This document shows positions 25,592-34,022 of a DNA stretch of 64,000 nucleotides, one piece after another. The notes under the pieces are model-generated. The model was not told the origin of the DNA. It worked only from the letters and a program-made list of their open reading frames with translations, and searched no databases. Made by a program: the position numbers and the translations under genes. Source of the DNA: Colwellia sp. (GTDB lineage: Bacteria > Pseudomonadota > Gammaproteobacteria > Enterobacterales > Alteromonadaceae); NCBI GenBank assembly GCA_002733765.1, contig NVWU01000007.1, forward strand, positions 1 through 64,000, given 5' to 3'. Position 1 is the first letter of the stretch. Each line of letters opens with the position of its first letter.

Positions 25592-25989
25592 TAATTGTCC
25601 TAACAGGTTTAGTGATTAATGATAAAAGCAGAATGAGAAACGTAAGCTTCTTTTAATCTATTCATGCCGCATTAGTACTTTAGATAAACTGCTAAATGTC
25701 AGTTACAATGTAACAATTATGCAAAGATCATTTTACAGCTACCCTCATCAATGCAATATTCAACCCAATAATTAAAATTGTTAAATAACAGTGTGTTAAA
25801 TGTTTTGTTATGGGTTGTGTGCGACATTTGTAGTGGTCTTTTTCAGTAAAACTACACTTTAAAATGCATCATATGTATCAATGGATAGTATCGAAGAAGG
25901 TGATCTGGTTTAATGGCATTGGACACTTTAATAAAGGATAATATCCTAGCTAATCGAGGTGTTTATTAATCAAAAATGACAATAGAAAA
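25592..25989. other. Intergenic between chemoreceptor gene and IS remnant
   Basis: No gene was recognised. This must contain the minus-strand promoter of the chemoreceptor; I could not find a convincing sigma28 promoter. The right half may belong to the decayed insertion sequence, but no terminal repeat is clear. Confidence 0.4.
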
Positions 25990-26544
25990 CTTACACAAAA
26001 GCATTTAAAGAAGAAGCTATAATTGACCAGCAATTTAACCCAAAGCAAGCAAATCAAATTTGGGTTGGCGATGTGATGTACCTTAGAACGGATAAAGGTT
26101 AGGTGTACTTAGCGATTGTTATGGATTTATATTCTCTATATATTATCGGTTGGTCAATTTATAAATGCATGATCGTTGACTTGGTTAGAGCGAGCGATGA
26201 AAATGGTGCTGAACCTTAGGAAAACGGCTAAAGGTTTGATATTTCACAGTGATTGAGGCTCTCAATATTCTAGATATCGTTTTGGGCAACGGTTAAAAAA
26301 TAATATTACCGTTTCAATGAGTAGTCGAGGTGCCTGTTTGAATAATGTAGTTGTTGAACGATTTTTTGGTAGTTTGAAAAATAAATAATTGTTAAATATT
26401 TATTATTTAACACGCTGTGGTATGAAGGAAGATGTTGAAGCTTATATCCGATATTACAATCAGATCAGGCTTCATACATCAAACGCTGATTGTTCTCTAA
26501 TTGAGTTTGAACAGTCTACAATAAATGTGTTCTATGCCGCTTGA
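25990..26544 (+). pseudogene. Decayed IS3-family transposase (OrfB)
   Basis: The translation shows the rve/DDE core of an IS3 OrfB: NQIWVGDVMYLRTDKG (first catalytic Asp region), VYLAIVMDLYSLYIIGWSI, GLIFHSD-stop-GSQYS, and the closing ACLNNVVVERFFGSLKN and YIRYYNQIRLH. It is broken by in-frame stops at about 26100, 26254 and 26386 and by one frameshift near 26190, and the 5' part is missing. It is dead. Its last 45 bases match the remnant at 295-339. It lies between the chemoreceptor and the hpa cluster. Confidence 0.9.
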
Positions 26545-26597
26545 CCAGAGTATATTCATTTACTTTTACACTATGTTCAGCTTATACCGATCACTTG

Positions 26598-27044
26598 TTA
26601 TGAATCTTCTTCTTCTAACGTTTTAATTAAATCATCTAATAGTTCGTAAAGTAACTCTAACTTTCTTACGCCATATTTTTCTTCTATCGCAATATATCTT
26701 TCAACAGATTTTGGCGCTACTTTAGCAAATAATTCTAGGCCGAGTTGTGTTAAAAGTATTATAGAGCGGCGCTGATCACTATCAACAGCTTGACGTACGA
26801 TAATTTTTCTTTTATCTAGGTTATTGATAATGCGGGAAAGACTTGGCATAAGTAAATGGCAACGTTGCGCCAATGTACTCATGTCAAGGTTACTTTCATG
26901 CTCCAAAGCTCGAATCACTCGCCACTGTTGTGGTGTTAAATCATGTTCCTTGAGTGACGGAATAAACTTCTTCATCACTGCTTCCCTTGTTTGCAATAAG
27001 GTCATTGGCAGTGAGCGTTCGAAACTACGGAGGGTTTTTGTCAT
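26598..27044 (-). CDS. hpaR: MarR-family repressor of homoprotocatechuate genes
   Basis: A 148-residue MarR regulator matching HpaR: RSFERSLPMTLLQTREAVMK at the start, then LTPQQWRVIRALEHE, and the winged helix with LMPSLSRIINNLDKRKII and DQRRSIILLT. HpaR represses the homoprotocatechuate operons and is released by pathway compounds. It starts 2 bases after the hpaG stop, so the two are co-transcribed. Candidate operators lie in the hpaG/hpaE divergent region (27953-27964 and 28060-28071). Confidence 0.9.
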   Translation of the reverse strand: MTKTLRSFERSLPMTLLQTREAVMKKFIPSLKEHDLTPQQWRVIRALEHESNLDMSTLAQRCHLLMPSLSRIINNLDKRKIIVRQAVDSDQRRSIILLTQLGLELFAKVAPKSVERYIAIEEKYGVRKLELLYELLDDLIKTLEEEDS

Positions 27045-27046
27045 AA

Positions 27047-27907
27047 CTATAAAACTTCGTCCTTAACACCATTAACTAAAGTACCTACACCTTCAACATC
27101 TATTTCAACCACATCACCAGGTACCAAATATCTTGGTGGTTCAAAACGGGCACCAGCACCATTTGGCGTTCCTGTCGCGATAACATCACCGGGTTTCAAG
27201 TGGAAAAATTTTGAAAAGTAGCTAATGATATATTTAAAAGGGAACATCATACTCGCAGTTGTATCGTCTTGTCTAACTTCACCGTTAACTCTAGTAGTCA
27301 CTCGCATATTTTCAAATTGCTCTGGAGTGAATTCGTCCGCCGTTACCATCCAAGGACCCATTGCACCTGAATGGATAAAGTTTTTACCTTGGGTTACGTT
27401 AAATTTGGCATGACGTACCCAATCACGAAGCGTACCTTCGTTCATTATGGTTATTCCTGCAATATGATCATAAGCATCTTCTTCAGCAATACGGCGACCT
27501 TCTTTACCAATAATAATGACAATTTCGCCTTCATAATCTAATTTATCAGATTCTGGCGGTCGAATAAGCGGTTTGTCATGGCCGGTAAATGAATCGGGTG
27601 TACGAATAAATAAGCTTGGAAATTTAGGGGCTTCAGAGCCATCTTTATATTCAGCATTGCGGTTTGCATAGTTAACGCCAACACAAGCAATTTTTCCTGG
27701 GTTACTGATTGGAGGTAAAAATTCTACATCTTCCGCTTTGTAATCAACTTCTAAACCGTTGGCTAGCTTTTTCATCGCATCAAGTCGGTCTTGCTGTAAT
27801 ACTTCTAATAAACTACTGCCAAGTAAGTTGCCTAAATCAATAACTCCTTCGTTGGTGATTACACCCCATGACTCTTTTCCTGCATGATTAAACGTTAAAA
27901 ATCGCAT
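27047..27907 (-). CDS. hpaG: FAH-family isomerase/decarboxylase of the HPC pathway
   Basis: A 286-residue fumarylacetoacetate-hydrolase-fold enzyme. Metal-site motifs are LDYEGEIVIIIGKEGRR and the ITIMNEGTLRDWVRHA stretch, with GDVIATGTPNGAGARFEPPRYL near the end. In this cluster it most likely acts as HpaG, decarboxylating and isomerising 5-oxo-pent-3-ene-1,2,5-tricarboxylate to 2-oxo-hept-4-ene-1,7-dioate. E. coli HpaG is a two-domain fusion; this is a single-domain form about half that length, so the exact step division may differ. It is transcribed divergently from hpaE and followed at once by hpaR. Ribosome site AGGA. Confidence 0.85.
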   Translation of the reverse strand: MRFLTFNHAGKESWGVITNEGVIDLGNLLGSSLLEVLQQDRLDAMKKLANGLEVDYKAEDVEFLPPISNPGKIACVGVNYANRNAEYKDGSEAPKFPSLFIRTPDSFTGHDKPLIRPPESDKLDYEGEIVIIIGKEGRRIAEEDAYDHIAGITIMNEGTLRDWVRHAKFNVTQGKNFIHSGAMGPWMVTADEFTPEQFENMRVTTRVNGEVRQDDTTASMMFPFKYIISYFSKFFHLKPGDVIATGTPNGAGARFEPPRYLVPGDVVEIDVEGVGTLVNGVKDEVL

Positions 27908-27952
27908 TGAACATATCCTAAATCGTTAAAAGTTTACTATGAGAATATATAT

Positions 27953-27964
27953 ATAACACGTTAA
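27953..27964. promoter_or_regulatory. Candidate HpaR operator 1
   Basis: ATAACACGTTAA matches the perfect palindrome at 28060-28071 (TTAACATGTTAA) at 10 of 12 positions. It lies about 50 bases before the hpaG start, within the likely minus-strand promoter area. Confidence 0.5.
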
Positions 27965-28036
27965 GTAAAGTGCCACAACAAAGCGAGCACCTTTTTCTGT
28001 TTCTTTAGCATATATAGGAATTTTGTAGATTGATAC

Positions 28037-28071
28037 TTGACATGTACTGTGAATGATAGTTAACATGTTAA
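28037..28071 (+). promoter_or_regulatory. hpaE promoter overlapped by candidate HpaR operator 2
   Basis: A TTGACA -35 box at 28037-28042 is followed after 18 bases by TAACAT as a possible -10. The perfect 12-bp palindrome TTAACATGTTAA (28060-28071) covers the -10, as expected for repression by a MarR-type protein. The hpaE start is about 95 bases downstream. Confidence 0.55.
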
Positions 28072-28166
28072 TCAAATGATTTATTGTTTTTTTAATTAGA
28101 GAAGTTAGTAATTACTTATTGCTAAGCAAATAAAACTATTAACCACAAAATAACTTGGAGCGGCTA

Positions 28167-29681
28167 ATGTCTGAATTCGAACAAAATCTTAGTAGAGCAA
28201 AGCAATATTTAACGCGATTTAAAGAGACGCCTTTAGGGCAATTTATTGGTGGTGAGTTTTATACTAATGAGAAAACTTTCACTAATTTAACACCCGTAGA
28301 TAATACCTCTATTGGTGAAGTTTCAGAAGGTACTGAGATAGACGTTGATAAGGCGTGTGAAGCAGCCAAAAGTGCCTTTCCTGCGTGGCGTGATATGCCA
28401 GGTGCTGAACGCAAAAGAATATTACACCATTTTGCTGATAAAATAGTTGAGCGTGCTGATGAGATCGCCTTAGTTGAATCAATGGATTGTGGTCAACCTA
28501 TCCGATTTATGAAACAGGCAGCGATACGTGGTGCAGCAAACTTTAGATTTTTTGCCGATAAAGCACCAGAAGCGGCCAATGGTTTGTCACTTCACCAAGA
28601 AGATCACACTAACTTTACCGTACGTTCACCTATTGGCCCAGTTGGCATTATAACGCCTTGGAACACGCCATTTATGTTGGCAACATGGAAAATAGCACCA
28701 GCTTTAGCATCAGGCTGTACTATTGTTCATAAACCCGCTGAAAAAACACCATTAAGTGCAATGCTGATGGCTGAAATCGCAAAAGATGCTGGTATTCCAG
28801 ATGGTGTTTGGAATACCGTTAATGGTTTTGGTCATACTGTTGGCAAACGTTTAACTGAACACCCAGCGATTAAAGCCGTTGCTTTAGTGGGTGATTCTGC
28901 TACCGGTCGTCGTATTATGAGTCAAGGCGCCGATACTTTAAAACGTGTGCATTTTGAATTAGGCGGTAAGAACCCCGTTATAGTATTTGATGATGCTAAT
29001 TTTGATCGTGCACTCGATGCTGTGGTTTTTATGATTTACAGCCTCAATGGACAGCGTTGTACTTCATCAAGCCGTTTATTAATACAAAATGGCATTAAAG
29101 ATAAGTTCTTAGCGGCATTAGCGCAACGTGTACGTAACTTAAAAGTAGGTCACCCGCTCGATCCGAATACTGAAGTTGGACCGCTGGCTCACCAAGCGCA
29201 TTTTGATAAAGTGATGAGTTATATGACTATTGCCAAACAAGACGGTGCAACCACTAAAGTTGGCGGTATTCATCGTGAAGATCTCGGTAATGGTTGTTAT
29301 GTTTCGCCAACCTTATTTACCGATGCTGATAGTACTATGCGTATAGCCCAAGAAGAAATTTTTGGTCCTGTTTTAACAACGATTGGTTTTGAGACAGAAG
29401 AAGACGCTATTGCTATTGCTAATGATACTGACTATGGCTTATCGGGTTATATATGGACTGAAAATACCGGCCGAGCAATGCGTATGGCCAAATATGTTGA
29501 GTCGGGCATGTTGTGGGTTAACTCTGAAAACAACCGTAATTTACCGTCACCTTTTGGCGGCGTAAAGTCGTCAGGTATTGGTCGCGATGGTGGTGATTGG
29601 AGTTTCGATTTCTACATGGAAACTAAAAATGTTTGTATTGCACATGGTACTCATAAAATTCCAGTTTTAGGTGCATCATAA
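28167..29681 (+). CDS. hpaE: 5-carboxymethyl-2-hydroxymuconate semialdehyde dehydrogenase
   Basis: An NAD-dependent aldehyde dehydrogenase of 504 residues. I start at the ATG at 28167, preceded by GGAG; an upstream TTG would add four residues without a ribosome site. HpaE features: TPWNTPFMLATWKIAPAL, HFELGGKNPVIVFDDANFD (general-base Glu) and SLNGQRCTSSSR (catalytic Cys, about 298). It oxidises the ring-cleavage semialdehyde to the tricarboxylic acid that HpaF then isomerises. First gene of hpaE-D-F-H-I, all on the plus strand with short gaps; hpaD begins 32 bases later. Confidence 0.92.
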   Translation: MSEFEQNLSRAKQYLTRFKETPLGQFIGGEFYTNEKTFTNLTPVDNTSIGEVSEGTEIDVDKACEAAKSAFPAWRDMPGAERKRILHHFADKIVERADEIALVESMDCGQPIRFMKQAAIRGAANFRFFADKAPEAANGLSLHQEDHTNFTVRSPIGPVGIITPWNTPFMLATWKIAPALASGCTIVHKPAEKTPLSAMLMAEIAKDAGIPDGVWNTVNGFGHTVGKRLTEHPAIKAVALVGDSATGRRIMSQGADTLKRVHFELGGKNPVIVFDDANFDRALDAVVFMIYSLNGQRCTSSSRLLIQNGIKDKFLAALAQRVRNLKVGHPLDPNTEVGPLAHQAHFDKVMSYMTIAKQDGATTKVGGIHREDLGNGCYVSPTLFTDADSTMRIAQEEIFGPVLTTIGFETEEDAIAIANDTDYGLSGYIWTENTGRAMRMAKYVESGMLWVNSENNRNLPSPFGGVKSSGIGRDGGDWSFDFYMETKNVCIAHGTHKIPVLGAS

Positions 29682-29713
29682 ATTACAATTATAATGATTA
29701 GGAGAATTGAATT

Positions 29714-30565
29714 ATGGGTAAACTTGCCTTTGCTGCCAAAATAACACATGTGCCATCGATGTATTTATCAGAGATGGATGGCGAACATAAAGGTTGTCGT
29801 GAAGCGGCGATTAACGGTCATAAAGAAATAGCACGACGTTGTCGAGAGTTAGGGGTAGATACCATTGTAGTATTTGATACTCACTGGTTGGTAAATTCTG
29901 GTTATCATATTAACAACGCGCCGCATTTTGAAGGCGTTTACACCAGTAATGAATTACCACATTTTATCAAAAATATGCCATTTAGTTATGAAGGCAATGT
30001 TGAGCTTGGTGATTTAATTGCTAAAGCCGCAACTGACGCTGGTGTGCCAACGAGAGCTCATTCGGAGACGACCTTAGGCATGGAATACGGTACTTTAGTG
30101 CCAATGCGCTACATGAATGAAGATAAGCAGTTTAAAGTGGTGTCTATTTCTGCCATGTGTCAGGTTCATGATTTAGCAGATAGCGCTAAACTTGGCGCCG
30201 CATTAAGAAAAGCGATTGAAGAAGATTATGACGGTACTGTGGCTATTTTTGCTTCAGGTTCATTATCCCATCGTTTCGCTCAAAATGGTATTTCAGAGCA
30301 GTATTTACATAAAGTATGGTCGCCGTTGTTAGAAAACATTGATCACCGTGTTGTTGAAATGTGGCAACAAGGCGAATGGAAAGAGTTCGTTGAAATGTTA
30401 CCTGAATATGCCTTGAAATGTCATGGTGAAGGTTTTATGCATGACACTGCTATGTTACTTGGCGCGTTAGGTTGGGATGAATACCAAGGTAAAGTTGAAG
30501 TGGTTACGCCTTATTTTGGTAGCTCAGGTACAGGCCAAATTAATGCAATTTTCCCCGTTGAATAA
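29714..30565 (+). CDS. hpaD: 3,4-dihydroxyphenylacetate 2,3-dioxygenase
   Basis: A 283-residue extradiol dioxygenase of the LigB-type (class III) superfamily. AKITHVPSMYLSEMDGEHKGC at the N terminus and FDTHWLVNSGYHIN carry the expected His ligands; SETTLGMEYGTLVPMRYM and IFASGSLSHRFAQNG follow. It opens the ring of homoprotocatechuate next to the hydroxyls to form 5-carboxymethyl-2-hydroxymuconate semialdehyde, the substrate of HpaE. Ribosome site AGGAGA supports the start. Confidence 0.93.
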   Translation: MGKLAFAAKITHVPSMYLSEMDGEHKGCREAAINGHKEIARRCRELGVDTIVVFDTHWLVNSGYHINNAPHFEGVYTSNELPHFIKNMPFSYEGNVELGDLIAKAATDAGVPTRAHSETTLGMEYGTLVPMRYMNEDKQFKVVSISAMCQVHDLADSAKLGAALRKAIEEDYDGTVAIFASGSLSHRFAQNGISEQYLHKVWSPLLENIDHRVVEMWQQGEWKEFVEMLPEYALKCHGEGFMHDTAMLLGALGWDEYQGKVEVVTPYFGSSGTGQINAIFPVE

Positions 30566-30586
30566 AAATAAAATAGAGATTTATTT

Positions 30587-30970
30587 ATGCCACATTTCAT
30601 TCTAGAGCATTCTGGAAATTTAACCAACGAGTCACTTGATTTAGATGCTTTGTTTACCCGTTTAATTGATGAAGCGGTTGGCACGGGTATTTTTCCGTTA
30701 GCCGGTATTCGCTGTCGGGCACACAATTGTGAATATTTTAGAGTTGCTGACGGCACCGCTAGCTTTGGTTTTGTTCACTTACATGTGCGTATTGGCTCAG
30801 GTCGTAGTGAAGAACAAAAAGCCAGTGCCGCGAAAGTGTTGTTTAGTGTATTAACTGAGCACCTATCTGCTCTTTATGAAAGCCAAGGCTTAGCTATTTC
30901 ATTTGAGCTATCAGAATTACCTACTCATAAATTTAATCAAAACAACCTTCGTGATTACCTTATAAAGTAG
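30587..30970 (+). CDS. hpaF: 5-carboxymethyl-2-hydroxymuconate delta-isomerase
   Basis: A 127-residue tautomerase-superfamily enzyme. The catalytic Pro is exposed by loss of the initiator Met (MPHFILEHSGNL), as in other family members. Further signatures are AGIRCRAHNCEYFRVADG and HLHVRIGSGRSEEQK. It follows hpaD by 21 bases and is followed by an intergenic palindromic repeat at 30985. Confidence 0.92.
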   Translation: MPHFILEHSGNLTNESLDLDALFTRLIDEAVGTGIFPLAGIRCRAHNCEYFRVADGTASFGFVHLHVRIGSGRSEEQKASAAKVLFSVLTEHLSALYESQGLAISFELSELPTHKFNQNNLRDYLIK

Positions 30971-30984
30971 TCTGGCGAAGTCAT

Positions 30985-31032
30985 AATACCAATTGAAGTA
31001 ATGAATGATTAATTTATTACTTCAATGTGTAT
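30985..31032. repeat. Palindromic intergenic repeat, copy 2
   Basis: An inverted repeat with arms of about 21 bases (outer AATACCAATTGAAG, inner TAATGAAT), nearly identical to the element at 10341-10389. It lies in the hpaF-hpaH gap, 15 bases after the hpaF stop, where it could stabilise or partly terminate the transcript. Confidence 0.75.
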
Positions 31033-31058
31033 CACAAGTATTTTAGAGGATTTGGAAC

Positions 31059-31862
31059 ATGCTCAGTAAAGATATTATTGAACAAGCAGCGATAGACCAC
31101 TTAGCAGCAGAAGAGAACAGTAAACCCGGTTTACCTTTATCAATAAAGCACCCAGAAATGACATTAGAAGATGGTTATGCCATTCAAAAAAGTTGGGTGA
31201 GTAAAAAAATAGCACAAGGGCAAAAAGTTGTTGGTTATAAAATTGGCTACACTTCACGCGCAATGCAAAAAGCATTAAACATTGATGAGCCTGATTTTGG
31301 TGTGCTTTTAGATAGTATGGTTTTTAACGACGGTGCTCAAATTGACGTATCAAAGTTTTGTGATCCGCGTATTGAAGTCGAGCTAGCGTTTGTTTTAAAA
31401 GATCGTCTTGAAGGCGAGAACGTTACCATTTTTGACGTGTTAAATGCGACTGATTATGTGGTTCCTACCTTAGAGATTATCGACGCAAGAACGTATCGTA
31501 AAGATCCTGAAACAGGTTACACCAGAAAAGTATTTGATACCGTTGCCGATAATGCCGGTAATGCGGCCATTATTATCGGCGGACGACCAATTAAGCCCTT
31601 AGAAATGGATTTACGTTGGTGTGGTGGTATTTTAAATATTAACGGTGTGGTTGAAGAAACAGGCTTGGCTGCGGCAGTGCTTAATCATCCTGCCAATGGC
31701 ATTTGTTGGGTGGCTAAGCGTTTTGCCCCTCATGGTGTTTCTTTAGAGCCAGGCCAAATTATCTTATCAGGTTCTTTTACCGCGCCAGTTGCCGTAAAAG
31801 CAGGTGATACCGTGAATGCAGATTATGGCCCATTAGGCACTATTTCTTGTCATTTCATTTAG
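31059..31862 (+). CDS. hpaH: 2-oxo-hept-4-ene-1,7-dioate hydratase
   Basis: A 267-residue hydratase of the HpaH/MhpD (FAH-related) family. Typical segments are GQKVVGYKIGYTSRAMQKAL, DPRIEVELAFVLKD (metal ligands) and GNAAIIIGGRP. It adds water to 2-oxohept-4-ene-1,7-dioate to give 4-hydroxy-2-oxoheptanedioate for HpaI. Ribosome site GAGGA lies before the ATG; hpaI begins 33 bases after the stop. Confidence 0.92.
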   Translation: MLSKDIIEQAAIDHLAAEENSKPGLPLSIKHPEMTLEDGYAIQKSWVSKKIAQGQKVVGYKIGYTSRAMQKALNIDEPDFGVLLDSMVFNDGAQIDVSKFCDPRIEVELAFVLKDRLEGENVTIFDVLNATDYVVPTLEIIDARTYRKDPETGYTRKVFDTVADNAGNAAIIIGGRPIKPLEMDLRWCGGILNINGVVEETGLAAAVLNHPANGICWVAKRFAPHGVSLEPGQIILSGSFTAPVAVKAGDTVNADYGPLGTISCHFI

Positions 31863-31895
31863 AGCTCTTATTATTTTATTTAGGAAAGTATTACG

Positions 31896-32696
31896 ATGAA
31901 ATTACCACAAAATAAATTTAAAAAGGCGTTAACGTCTAATAAAACGCAATTTGGCTTATGGATGGGGCTACCTGATAGTATTTGTGCTGAAATTGGTGCT
32001 GGCGCTGGTTTTGACTGGCTTTTAATTGATGCGGAACATGCCCCTTATGATTTGCGCAGCATTCAAAGCCATTTACAGGCAATCGCACCTTATGATGTAC
32101 CAGCACTTGTTAGACCGCCAGAAGGCACAACAGCAATTATTAAGCAGTTACTTGATATTGGCGCACAAACGTTACTGATTCCCATGGTTAATACCGCAGA
32201 ACAAGCACGTCAATTAGTGCAAGATTCGCTATATCCACCACAAGGTATTCGTGGTTTAGGCACCTCGATGGCTCGCGCTGCTCATTGGAATGGAGTAGAG
32301 GGCTATTTACAAAAAGCGAATGATGAAATTTGCTTAATTGTACAAGCCGAAACTAAACAAGCCATTGATAATTTAGCAGAGATCGTTGCAGTTGACGGCG
32401 TTCATGGCGTATTTATCGGCCCATCTGATTTATCAGCTTCTATGGGCTACGTTGGTAATCCAGGGCACCCCGAAGTGGTTGCCGCAGTAGAGAAGGGGAT
32501 TGAAATTATTGTTAAAGCAGGTAAGGCCGCAGGGGTGTTAGCGGTTGATAAAGTATTGGCTGAAGGTTATGCCGCTAAAGGTGCTAGCTTTATTGGTGTG
32601 GGTGTTGATGTCAGCCTCTTGGCGACGTCAGTGCGTAATTTAGCTAGTCAGTTTTGTCGTTCTGATAAGGCTAGCGAGTTAACTGCTGGTTATTAA
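31896..32696 (+). CDS. hpaI: 4-hydroxy-2-oxoheptanedioate aldolase
   Basis: A 266-residue class II pyruvate aldolase. GLWMGLPDSICAEIGAG, DWLLIDAEHAPYD (His base), VRPPEGTTAIIKQLLDIGAQ, and the metal ligands Glu in VQAETKQA and Asp in FIGPSDLSASMG are all present. It splits 4-hydroxy-2-oxoheptanedioate into pyruvate and succinate semialdehyde, the last pathway step. Last gene of the plus-strand hpa operon; no hpaB, hpaC or hpaX follows. Confidence 0.93.
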   Translation: MKLPQNKFKKALTSNKTQFGLWMGLPDSICAEIGAGAGFDWLLIDAEHAPYDLRSIQSHLQAIAPYDVPALVRPPEGTTAIIKQLLDIGAQTLLIPMVNTAEQARQLVQDSLYPPQGIRGLGTSMARAAHWNGVEGYLQKANDEICLIVQAETKQAIDNLAEIVAVDGVHGVFIGPSDLSASMGYVGNPGHPEVVAAVEKGIEIIVKAGKAAGVLAVDKVLAEGYAAKGASFIGVGVDVSLLATSVRNLASQFCRSDKASELTAGY

Positions 32697-32748
32697 GTCG
32701 CTAATAGACAATATCCTTTTTGGGTTTTAATTATCTGCATAGGCATGT

Positions 32749-33207
32749 TTACAGCCAGCGTCGTACTTTTTGGCTGTAAACATGATAATCAATTGGAAAA
32801 AGTTTATTAAGCATCTCTTCTTCAGGCTTTATTTGGTAGCGAGTAATATAGTATATAAATAGCGGAATAACGGCGAAGCAAATAAAGTTCTTCAAATAAA
32901 GCGCTAAAGCGAATAATACTAACACTAATGCTAAATACATAGGATTACGTGAGTAGGCGTAAATGCCTGAGTCAACTACGGTGCTAGTTTTTTCTGGGGT
33001 ATGGGGGTGATATGTGGTTTTGTGTTTATGAAAATCATATAAAGCTAATACACCGATAATACTGGCTATGGCTAGCAAAAATATAATGAGAATAAAGCTA
33101 AATGGCAAAGCAAAATGAGACTGAGGGAAATAATAGGCTAAACCAAACATTAAGCTTGCACAAATACCAAGTTGCACAGGTGGAATAACTTTTAACGCTA
33201 GCTTCAT
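32749..33207 (-). CDS. Isoprenylcysteine-type methyltransferase membrane protein
   Basis: A 152-residue membrane protein with about four helices, matching the ICMT/PEMT-like family: the signature DSGIYAYSRNPMYLALVL and a C-terminal PEEEMLNKLFPIDYHVYSQKVRRWL are characteristic. Such proteins are predicted SAM-dependent methyltransferases acting on lipids or membrane-bound substrates; the bacterial substrate is usually unknown. It converges with hpaI and has no obvious functional link to it. Confidence 0.85.
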   Translation of the reverse strand: MKLALKVIPPVQLGICASLMFGLAYYFPQSHFALPFSFILIIFLLAIASIIGVLALYDFHKHKTTYHPHTPEKTSTVVDSGIYAYSRNPMYLALVLVLFALALYLKNFICFAVIPLFIYYITRYQIKPEEEMLNKLFPIDYHVYSQKVRRWL

Positions 33208-33407
33208 CTTTTATTCCACCATGATTTAGTGTTGTCTGATTTATTTTTCTCTTTATTTTTGGCAGGATTGCATATTTACATTTTAACTAAGTCACATCTG
33301 TTGATGCTAATGTAAAGTACCGCGGGAATTACGCCGATTATTGATTTTCACTCGTTGTTGAATGAGTTACACCAAAACTCATTCAGCATACCTAGGCAAC
33401 TATAGTT

Positions 33408-33851
33408 TTATAAATGCGTTATTCTATACTCTTCACAAGCAATTTTATCTTCACACTCGCCGTATAAATATAAACTATGGTTTGTCAGCGTGATTTTATG
33501 AGATTTAGCAATGTCTGATTGTCTTTGTTCAATGACATCATCCTCGAACTCAACTACTTTACCACATTTTAAACAGACCAAATGATCATGGTGTTTTTTA
33601 TGGGCAAGTTCAAATACTGATTTACCCCCTTCAAAATGGTGGCGGGTAACTATACCGGCATCATCAAATTGGTTTAGCACGCGATAAACTGTGGCCAAAC
33701 CTATTTCTTCGTGTTGCTCTAATAATATTTTATAAACATCTTCTGCGCTAATATGTTGATTATTTGGATCTTGAAGAATCGTTAATATTTTAATACGTGG
33801 CAAGGTAATTTTTAATCCAGCTCTTTTAAGTTCTTCGTTTTGATCTGCCAT
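33408..33851 (-). CDS. fur: Ferric uptake regulator Fur
   Basis: A 147-residue Fur protein. An in-frame TTG would add 11 residues upstream, but MADQNEELKRAGLKITLPR at the ATG at 33851 matches the usual Fur start and length. Winged-helix region: LKITLPRIKILTILQ and ISAEDVYKILLEQHEEIGLATVYRVLNQF; metal-site segments: HKKHHDHLVCLKCGKVVEFED and a C-terminal Cys pair. It represses iron uptake genes when loaded with iron. A terminator separates it from flavodoxin upstream. Confidence 0.96.
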   Translation of the reverse strand: MADQNEELKRAGLKITLPRIKILTILQDPNNQHISAEDVYKILLEQHEEIGLATVYRVLNQFDDAGIVTRHHFEGGKSVFELAHKKHHDHLVCLKCGKVVEFEDDVIEQRQSDIAKSHKITLTNHSLYLYGECEDKIACEEYRITHL

Positions 33852-33955
33852 GTAAATAAATTCTCTAAAGGTGATAATGTTCAAAAGTATATGAGGTTAT
33901 TGACTAAGGATAAAGGCTTAGTTGTCTTTATTAGGTTTTTTTAGTTTTAAATAGC

Positions 33956-33982
33956 AAAAAAGCTCATTTGGTGAGCTTTTTT
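33956..33982. terminator. Terminator between fldA and fur
   Basis: An inverted repeat AAAAAAGCTCA / TGAGCTTTTTT with a 5-base loop, flanked by A and T runs, so it can terminate on both strands. On the minus strand it ends the fldA transcript before fur. Confidence 0.85.
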
Positions 33983-34022
33983 GGTAAAATAGAGACTATT
34001 AAATCCCTATCTTTAATAAGGT

